NCBI GenBank assembly: GCA_025359585.1
Contig: JANYFX010000147.1
Coordinates: 1 to 14,724, forward strand
Source: Rhizobacter sp.
GTDB taxonomy: Bacteria; Pseudomonadota; Gammaproteobacteria; Burkholderiales; Burkholderiaceae_C
Direction of reading: 5' to 3'
DNA length: 14,724 nt
Shown piece by piece: positions 8,601-12,754 of this stretch; the stretch's first letter is position 1, and every line of letters begins with the position of its first letter. The notes under the pieces were generated by a model. It saw only the letters and a program-made list of their open reading frames with translations, did no database searches and was not told where the DNA came from. Position numbers and translations under genes: made by a program.

Positions 8601-9282
8601 GTTGCTGATGGTCGCGACCGACGTGACCGAACAGCGCGCCGCGCAAGAGGCGCGCCTCGAGGCCGCGATCGCACAGCGCGAGATGCTGGTGAAGGAAGTG
8701 CACCACCGCATCAAGAACCACCTGCAGGGTGTGGCCGGCCTGCTGCAGCAGATCGGCCAGCGCAAGCCCGAAGTGGCGGGCGTGATCGCCGAGGTCGTGG
8801 GCCAGGTGCACGCCATCGCGCAGGTCTACGGTCTGCAGGTCGGCAGCGGCGGGCCGCTGCAGCTGACGAGCGTGGTCGAAGCGATCACGGCGTCGGTGCA
8901 GCGCACCTTCGGCCGCACGATCCGGTTCTCTGCGGGCGGCACCACGGCGTCGGAATGGACGCTGCCCGAAGCCGAGTCGATCCCGATCGCGCTGACGCTC
9001 AACGAGCTGTTGACCAACGCCGTCAAACACAGCGCCGGCCGCGCCGAAGACGAGGTTCTCTGCACCTTGGACGGTGGCGAAATGGGCGTGCGCATCAAGG
9101 TCTCGAACGTGGCCACGCTTGGAGCCGGCTTCGATCTGATGCGCATTCCTGGCGGTGTCTCGGGTCTCGGGCTGGTGCGAGCGTTGCTGCCGCGCCGCAG
9201 CGCCCGCCTCACGCTGGAGCAGAGCGAAGACCGGGTCGTGGCCGAGATGGTGCTGCAGCCGCCGGTGGTCACGCGAAGCTGA
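5653..9282 (+). CDS. Soluble multi-PAS sensor histidine kinase, HisKA_2 type
   Basis: The protein has 1209 residues and no transmembrane segment, so it is a cytoplasmic sensor. I read about eight PAS units (12-110, 132-250, 258-372, 377-490, 497-617, 625-745, 750-870, 876-997). Each of the last seven ends in a DxT/DxxE-type PAC motif (DATAEH 244, EDRSVEE 366, LDITEQH 484, SDVTRLK 612, VDVDARH 737, LDIERRR 862, TDVTEQR 989) at intervals of 118-128 residues. The fourth unit is the most degenerate. The core is HisKA_2-like: the phospho-acceptor region REMLVKEVHHRIKNHLQGVA has H1017 as the likely site. The ATPase part has an N box NELLTNAVKH (from N1117) and a G-rich box PGGVSGLGLVRALL. The usual DxGxG of the G1 box is replaced by VSNVATLGAGFD. 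The GTG start at 5653 overlaps the HDOD stop (GTGA), indicating translational coupling. The ANTAR regulator downstream is the likely partner. Confidence 0.88.
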   Translation: MTPQAPWSNAPGWREFLDLLSDAVVVLDAQARVVMVNTAALRLLPCEAGAHLDQLKPALGAAATEWLRRAATGSPGTTPAPPVRLADGRAASIGWRRLDAKHSALRLSLAEAPLATNAKPELSLPNVSSVRETLALFWESPFPASLQGPDFRLIDVNQALLDYTGYSREQLIGQDPQLLMPPKDQTVYAARRERLRASAAQVNEPGLKEGRLFDASGRERHYRVARRTLRGDNGEALYLAVLQDATAEHVARERADRSLRELDDWFDLSPVGMVLFDATGLLLSTNPAFDALAGAVPVSLADAPAGLQQLLAWADGEVSAELLSGATALQRQGSLTAPASGSRLLRSVVRGYSTAGGQRRYMAVVEDRSVEEERDLAQMQIGALMDTAGVGLATFQESSGWVPQGRMPRAEHAGSAALQSIGRDIVVAESLPEFEKLQHALRHAQRAEVRYAIQHPELGQRWLLTRVEPATLASGKRTTSVVTLDITEQHQSQLRSEQLLHELSTILESTTAGIAYLRGDALVRCNRRFELMLGWAEGAALGLGVQALFANNPQAARIAADAETALAESPIFETEFDVPAASDSAAPPRWYSLSLRRTDAAGGTVETIAVLSDVTRLKTQQRELEILARDRELMFSLSGVGIAFIRARRIQRANQALAHLAGCSVDELSMLDMAELFVDRVEFEHLWPQEEAELRSHGRWTGERQLRLRDGRLRWVQVSKRLVTQGDVAGGIIASYVDVDARHRAERAVALQADRTRSILDSALVGIVTVGPQGIEWMNRSARRMFAGELADFVNLPISTVATPEPDHPFRRTQYLTELVEGQAQTFECRVLARDGREFWIVGNAVSTERESTGRQLTYALLDIERRRLAEARVTEAQASLQRIIEAAPLAITLYDAHTLRVVQINEVAAGVAGRTPAELIGKTPEEFAGPAFGAELRRDMLTALGATDVTTREYPMLIDTEPSVWDARYLPLAAGAGRAPDQLLMVATDVTEQRAAQEARLEAAIAQREMLVKEVHHRIKNHLQGVAGLLQQIGQRKPEVAGVIAEVVGQVHAIAQVYGLQVGSGGPLQLTSVVEAITASVQRTFGRTIRFSAGGTTASEWTLPEAESIPIALTLNELLTNAVKHSAGRAEDEVLCTLDGGEMGVRIKVSNVATLGAGFDLMRIPGGVSGLGLVRALLPRRSARLTLEQSEDRVVAEMVLQPPVVTRS

Positions 9283-9298
9283 GTTCCGCCCGGCGCGC

Positions 9299-9316
9299 CC
9301 GTGCGTTCTGGCACGG
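9299..9316 (+). repeat. Hairpin with six-base loop in the leader of the ANTAR regulator
   Basis: CCGTGC and GCACGG form a perfect 6-bp stem around the loop GTTCTG, in the 158-bp gap between the PAS kinase and the ANTAR regulator. Known ANTAR RNA targets are paired stem-loops with six-base loops carrying A at position 1 and G at position 4. This loop has the right size but not those bases. No U-run follows, so it is not a typical terminator. Confidence 0.45.
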
Positions 9317-9332
9317 CGCCGGCGTGCGTTCT
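9300..9332 (+). repeat. Direct repeat CGTGCGTTCT, two copies 23 bp apart
   Basis: CGTGCGTTCT occurs at 9300-9309 and again at 9323-9332. In the first copy the 3' bases form the loop of the six-base-loop hairpin. The second copy is followed by GCAC at 9345-9348 and could form a looser stem. Two regularly spaced copies before a regulator gene could be a protein site on DNA or a tandem RNA target. The rest of this intergenic stretch shows no convincing promoter. Confidence 0.5.
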
Positions 9333-9399
9333 CTTACCGACGAGGCACAAATCCGCATTCACGCGCAGCCCCCATCACTGACAATCTGCGCAGTTCGAA

Positions 9400-9405
9400 A
9401 AGGAG
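9400..9405 (+). promoter_or_regulatory. Strong but remote Shine-Dalgarno of the ANTAR regulator
   Basis: AAGGAG ends 35 bases before the ATG at 9441, too far for normal initiation on an unfolded transcript. An in-frame TAA at 9432-9434 rules out an upstream start, and there is no other Shine-Dalgarno sequence in the ten bases before the ATG (ATAAAAACAA). The intervening hairpin would bring it to about 11 bases. Confidence 0.5.
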
Positions 9406-9430
9406 CCCGGCTCGCCGCGAGGTGCCGGGC
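9405..9430 (+). promoter_or_regulatory. Hairpin between Shine-Dalgarno and start codon
   Basis: GCCCGGC (9405-9411) is perfectly complementary to GCCGGGC (9424-9430). The inner bases can add CTCG/CGAG or TCG/CGA pairing around a CCG loop, giving a stable GC-rich stem. It sits exactly between the AAGGAG and the start region of the ANTAR regulator. Folding it shortens the effective spacing to about 11 bases; opening or melding it with other structure would change translation. It has no U-tract and is unlikely to be a terminator. Confidence 0.5.
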
Positions 9431-9440
9431 ATAAAAACAA

Positions 9441-10043
9441 ATGACGCCACACCCCAAAGGCACGATCCTGGTCGTGGACGACGACCGGCTCGTGCTCGCC
9501 ACGCTTGCGCACGGCCTCACGCAGGCCGGCTACGACGTGATCGATGCCGACAACGGCGACGACGCGATCCTGCTGGCCCGCGAACACCAGCCTGACCTGG
9601 CGCTGCTCGACATCCGCATGCAGGGCAAGAGCGGCTTCGACGTGGCCGCCTACCTGCGCGAGTACTGCCAGATTCCGTTCATGTTCCTGTCGGCGTTTTC
9701 AGACGAAGCCACCGTCGCGCAGGTGAAGGCGCTGGGCGCCGTCGCTTACCTCGTGAAGCCACTCGACATCGCGCAGATCTTGCCGAGTGTGGCGACGGCG
9801 ATGGCCAACGTGCACGCGCAGCGCAGCGCGGCCGGCGCTCAGGCGTCGGGCGAGGGCCATTCGCCGGAACAACTGCAGTGGATGGCGGTCGGCCTGTTGA
9901 TGCAGCGCGAAGGGCTGACGGCCGCGTCGGCTTTGCAGCGCTTGCAGCAACTCGCGACCGAAGCCGCCCGCCCGGTGGCCACGCAGGCCGCGCAGCTCCT
10001 CAGCCTTGCGGCAGCGAGAAGTGAAAGCGCGCGCCCTGGTTGA
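9441..10043 (+). CDS. Response regulator with receiver and ANTAR (RNA-binding antiterminator) domains
   Basis: This is a 200-residue protein. Residues about 7-122 are a CheY-like receiver: acidic pocket VVDDD (11-15), phospho-acceptor D57 in LALLDIRMQGKSG, S84 in FLSAF, and K106 in YLVKPLD. Residues about 143-190 are an ANTAR domain, the three-helix AmiR/NasR type with the characteristic QWMAVGLLMQREGLTAASAL, then LQRLQQLATEAARPV. ANTAR regulators, when phosphorylated, bind tandem RNA stem-loops and prevent transcription termination. They are commonly paired with HisKA_2-type kinases, which is the type encoded just upstream. ATG 9441 is the only plausible start, since TAA precedes it in frame and the receiver begins at residue 9. 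The stop overlaps the convergent kinase gene by 44 bp, so the last 15 codons are antisense to it. The regulated transcript is not evident in this window. Confidence 0.92.
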   Translation: MTPHPKGTILVVDDDRLVLATLAHGLTQAGYDVIDADNGDDAILLAREHQPDLALLDIRMQGKSGFDVAAYLREYCQIPFMFLSAFSDEATVAQVKALGAVAYLVKPLDIAQILPSVATAMANVHAQRSAAGAQASGEGHSPEQLQWMAVGLLMQREGLTAASALQRLQQLATEAARPVATQAAQLLSLAAARSESARPG

Positions 10044-11355
10044 CCTCGGCTTCGCCCCAGATCTCGCCCCCATGGCGGCGCACGATGCGCCGCACCGAAG
10101 CCAGGCCGACGCCGGTACCCGGAAAGTCGTTGGCACTGTGAAGGCGCTGGAACACGCCGAACAGCCGGTCTGAAAAACGCATGTCGAAACCGGCGCCGTT
10201 GTCGCGCACGGTGAAAAGGTCGCCGCCTTGGGGTGAGCGCTCGAAAGCGATGCGCGCGTCGGCGCTTTTGCTCGTGTACTTCCAGGCATTGCCAAGCAGG
10301 TTTTCGATCACCACGCGCAGCAGCGTGGCGTCGCCCTGCACCTGGATGCCGGGTTCGATCTCGATGTTCACCACACGCTCGGGCCACTGGCGGCGCAGGT
10401 CGTCGGCCACATAACCGGCGAGCTGCGACAGGTTCACGGTCTGGCGCGCCAGCGGTTGTGACGAGAGCTTCGACAGCGCGAGTAGCGCGTCGATCATGTT
10501 GTTCATGCGCGCGGCCGCGGCGAGCACGCGGTCGAGGTGGTCGTTGCCGACCCGGTCGAGCAGCCGGCCGTAGTCTTCCTTGACGATCTTCGTGAAACCT
10601 TCGACGACGCGGATCGGCGCGCGCAGGTCGTGCGAGATCGTGTAGCTGAACGACTCCTGCTCGGCTTCGACCGCGGCGGGTGCCAGCGTGGCGAGCGAGG
10701 TCGAAGCAGGGCTTGCAACGGCGGCCGCCGCAGGGGCCGCTTCGAGCTCGCGGAAGGTGCCGTGATAACCGGCGAACGCGCCCATCGCATCGCTGCGAAC
10801 CCGCGCGCGCAACTGGCCGCGGCGCGCTTTGCCCGAGCCACCCGCGACGCGGGCCTCGACGCCGTTCAGCGCCGCCGCGCTCTGCAGTTGCGCCTGCAGC
10901 GCTGCCGGGTTGTCGGCGCTGAAATGCTCCCACAGCAACACCGGCGAACGCGTGCCGCCCCAGTCGCCCTGCGGCGCGCCATGGGGCGGGCGCAGTTGCA
11001 CGAGGCGGTGCTGAGCATCGGTTTGCCATTGCCACACGTCGAGCAGTTCGTCCACGCTTTGAAGCCGCGTGCGGGCCTCGCGCAAGGCCTCGACGAGGCG
11101 GCGTTGTTCGTTGGCCGCGCGCAGCGCCAGGGCGGCGAACGCGGCGAACATCAACGCCGGCAGAACCAGAAGGATCAGCAGCGTTGCGCTCGAGCCTGAA
11201 GGTGGGATGTCGGTGCCGGCAGAGGGCAGGCGGGTGCCGATCAAGACCCAGAGCACCCCGGCCAGCAGCAGCGTGGCGAGAAGCGCTGCACACAGGACTG
11301 CATAAGGCCGCCAGCGGGGCTGCGAGTGCACACCGATGCCACCGACACGATTCAT
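10000..11355 (-). CDS. Membrane sensor histidine kinase (HisKA/HATPase_c)
   Basis: The gene is read on the minus strand, 451 residues, ending at TCA 10000-10002. Two hydrophobic segments (about 18-40 and 57-79) flank a short outside loop of about 16 residues, so the signal is probably sensed in the membrane or cytoplasm. Residues about 84-105 look helical, and 105-205 may be a weak PAS-like region (VWQWQTDAQHRL; YHGTFRELE). The catalytic core is complete: H box SFSYTISHDLRAPIR with H242, N box ENLLGNAWKYT (from E351), G1 DNGAGFD (D385), F box FSDRLFGVFQRLH and G2 PGTGVGLASV. The SYTISHDLRAPIR style resembles phytochrome-like kinases, but no chromophore domains are present. It carries no receiver, and no same-strand response regulator adjoins it. 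It is divergent from the GAF-like gene and convergent with the ANTAR regulator. Its partner is undetermined: the ANTAR protein or the Hpt/GGDEF pair are candidates. Confidence 0.93.
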   Translation of the reverse strand: MNRVGGIGVHSQPRWRPYAVLCAALLATLLLAGVLWVLIGTRLPSAGTDIPPSGSSATLLILLVLPALMFAAFAALALRAANEQRRLVEALREARTRLQSVDELLDVWQWQTDAQHRLVQLRPPHGAPQGDWGGTRSPVLLWEHFSADNPAALQAQLQSAAALNGVEARVAGGSGKARRGQLRARVRSDAMGAFAGYHGTFRELEAAPAAAAVASPASTSLATLAPAAVEAEQESFSYTISHDLRAPIRVVEGFTKIVKEDYGRLLDRVGNDHLDRVLAAAARMNNMIDALLALSKLSSQPLARQTVNLSQLAGYVADDLRRQWPERVVNIEIEPGIQVQGDATLLRVVIENLLGNAWKYTSKSADARIAFERSPQGGDLFTVRDNGAGFDMRFSDRLFGVFQRLHSANDFPGTGVGLASVRRIVRRHGGEIWGEAEVNQGARFHFSLPQG

Positions 11356-11387
11356 GCGCCGGATTGTAGGGGCGCGTTTCGGCGCGA

Positions 11388-11405
11388 CCGCGCCGGCCGG
11401 CGCGG
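11388..11405. promoter_or_regulatory. 18-bp perfect palindrome between divergent genes
   Basis: CCGCGCCGGCCGGCGCGG reads identically on both strands. GA upstream and TC downstream extend the symmetry if one G is bulged (11386-11408). It lies 33 bp upstream of the minus-strand kinase start and about 120 bp upstream of the GAF-like gene, where a shared operator would be expected. A role as protein site or mRNA hairpin is inference, and GC-rich DNA raises the chance of such palindromes. Confidence 0.4.
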
Positions 11406-11524
11406 GTCAAGTTCGGGCCGGGCATGCCGAAATCAGGGCGCAGGGGTGCGTGCACCGCTGTGGCTGCGGGCCTGCGCTGCAAACGCGCGCGGCCACCCTT
11501 TTCAACCGGTATCCACCTTCGTTC

Positions 11525-12226
11525 ATGTTGCTGCGCGTTTCCCGTACCTCGTTCTGGCTCGCCGCGCTGGTGGCGGCCGTGGTGCTGGCCATTCCGACCG
11601 GGTGGGAAACGCCGTTGACGGGGTTCGCAGCGTTCGCCAGCTTGCTTTCGTTCGGCCTGTGGCGCGCTGGGCTGAAGCAGGTGTGCCGCAGCGAGACCGC
11701 GCACGCGCTCTTGCCTGACGCCATGCCGCTGACACGGTCTTCGCTGGACGATGCGGCCTCGATGGTCGAGCGCTGTTGCGCCGAAGCGCACGGTTTCGAG
11801 GCGGCGCTGCACGCTGTTTCCCGCATCCTGATGACGGAGCTCGGTGCGCTGCGGGTCTCGGTTTACCGCGTGATGGGTGCCGATGCGAGCCACGCACGGG
11901 TGTCTGAACTGATCGAATCCCAGCCGGGTTTTCATGCCGCCGAACGCCGGGTCCACCTGCAACGCTCGGCGCTCGGGCAGGCGATTGCCACTCAGCACGA
12001 CATCGCCGAGTGCGCCGGGACGGTGGTGCTGCCGGTGCTCGGGCCCGGTGGCGTGGTGGCCGTGATCGAGATGACGGGCATGCACATCGGCTTCGAGCCG
12101 GAGGCCCTGGCCAGCTTGCTCGCGCTGGCTCAGGCGCAGCTTGCGTGCCGGGCCGAGCCGGCGGCGAAGGCCCGGCCGCGGGCAGGCAATGGCGGGTTTT
12201 CCGTGCGCTTGGGCGAGAATGCGTAA
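11525..12226 (+). CDS. Small membrane-anchored GAF-like protein, function unknown
   Basis: The protein has 233 residues from ATG 11525. Two hydrophobic segments at the N-terminus (about 9-27 and 31-47) form a membrane hairpin. Residues about 75-207 look like a GAF-type sensory fold (FEAALHAVSRILMTELGALR, VSVYRV, then ALGQAIATQHDI, VVLPVLGPGGVVAVIEM and a closing helix EALASLLALAQAQL). The last 25 residues are a basic/Gly tail. No kinase, GGDEF, DNA-binding or other output domain follows, so it may be a signal-sensing accessory. The frame stays open back to ATG 11336 or 11354, but that extension would overlap the divergent kinase start and has a non-conserved, Arg/Ala/Gly-rich composition, so I prefer 11525. 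No good ribosome binding site is visible. It is divergent from the membrane kinase and upstream of the Hpt gene. Confidence 0.7.
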   Translation: MLLRVSRTSFWLAALVAAVVLAIPTGWETPLTGFAAFASLLSFGLWRAGLKQVCRSETAHALLPDAMPLTRSSLDDAASMVERCCAEAHGFEAALHAVSRILMTELGALRVSVYRVMGADASHARVSELIESQPGFHAAERRVHLQRSALGQAIATQHDIAECAGTVVLPVLGPGGVVAVIEMTGMHIGFEPEALASLLALAQAQLACRAEPAAKARPRAGNGGFSVRLGENA

Positions 12227-12243
12227 TCTGAAACTTTCCGCAC

Positions 12244-12279
12244 GAACGCCCCGGCGTTCACGTCCGCGTGCGCTGCACG
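12244..12279 (+). repeat. Two adjacent small hairpins upstream of the Hpt gene
   Basis: GAACGC/GCGTTC (12244-12249 and 12254-12259) surround a CCCG loop. CGTGC/GCACG (12267-12271 and 12275-12279) surround a GCT loop. They lie in the 135-bp gap between the GAF-like gene and the Hpt gene. No U-tract follows, so a classical terminator is not supported. Loops of 4 and 3 bases do not fit the six-base ANTAR target. The remainder of the gap shows no convincing promoter. Confidence 0.35.
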
Positions 12280-12361
12280 GGTCTGGCATGCTCGCCGGTG
12301 GTTTCGCGAATCGGGGTTTGATGTCACTGCATTCAGATTTTTGCGCTGCGGTCACGGGTTC

Positions 12362-12754
12362 ATGATGTCGAACGAACCCCTGTCTCTGCACGCCTCGCCG
12401 CCCGGCCTCGACCCCGAAGCGTTGGCGCGCCTGACCGAACTCGACCCGACCGGCGAAAACAAGTTGCTCGAACGTGTGCTGCGGGCCTTTCAGACCTCGG
12501 CGGCGCGCCTGATGCCCCAGCTCGAAGCCGCGCACCTGAGTGGCGACGCGGCCACGATCCGCCTGGTGGCGCACACGCTGAAGTCGTCGTCGGCCAGCAT
12601 CGGGGCACTCGGGCTGTCGCAGGTCTGTGCGCAAATCGAAGCACTGATCCGAGCCGAGTCGGCAGAGGGCCTCGATCCGCTGCTTCACAAAATGCGCAGC
12701 GCGCTCGCATCGGCGTTGAGCGCGATTCAGCGCTTGCTGGACGGCCCGGCATGA
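12362..12754 (+). CDS. Histidine phosphotransfer (Hpt) protein
   Basis: This is a 130-residue all-helical protein with the Hpt signature VAHTLKSSSASIGALGLS; H71 (from ATG 12362) is the phospho-acceptor. Preceding helices (LDPEALARLTELDPTGENKL, then LERVLRAFQTSAARLMPQL) and following ones (QVCAQIEALI, LLHKMRSALASALSAIQRLL) complete the four-helix bundle. Hpt proteins pass phosphate between receivers in phosphorelays. The stop overlaps the start of the receiver-PAS-GGDEF-EAL gene (ATGA), making that receiver the obvious recipient or donor. The start is uncertain: ATG 12362 and ATG 12365 are adjacent, and TTG 12341 is in frame. None has a strong ribosome binding site. The Hpt core is unaffected by the choice. 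Confidence 0.92.
   Translation: MMSNEPLSLHASPPGLDPEALARLTELDPTGENKLLERVLRAFQTSAARLMPQLEAAHLSGDAATIRLVAHTLKSSSASIGALGLSQVCAQIEALIRAESAEGLDPLLHKMRSALASALSAIQRLLDGPA

Noticed and set aside
5518..9030. A 1170-codon open frame on the minus strand antisense to the PAS kinase.
   Set aside because: Its translation is rich in Arg, His, Gln and Gly without any domain, and it mirrors the high third-position GC of the kinase gene. The plus-strand frame has clear PAS and kinase motifs.
9379..9384. CTGACA as a -35 element for the ANTAR regulator gene.
   Set aside because: No acceptable -10 hexamer lies 16-18 bp downstream; the promoter remains unidentified.
11336..11524. N-terminal extension of the GAF-like protein to an in-frame ATG at 11336.
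   Set aside because: It would overlap the divergent kinase start, includes the palindrome, and encodes a Cys/Arg/Ala-rich tract directly before a natural membrane-anchor N-terminus.
12244..12259. Possible Rho-independent terminator after the GAF-like gene.
   Set aside because: The stem is only 6 bp and no T-run follows.
9839..12688. A 949-codon minus-strand open frame spanning parts of several genes.
   Set aside because: Low-complexity Arg/Gly/Pro-rich translation running antisense to the GAF-like and Hpt genes and out of frame with the real minus-strand kinase; a GC-driven artefact.
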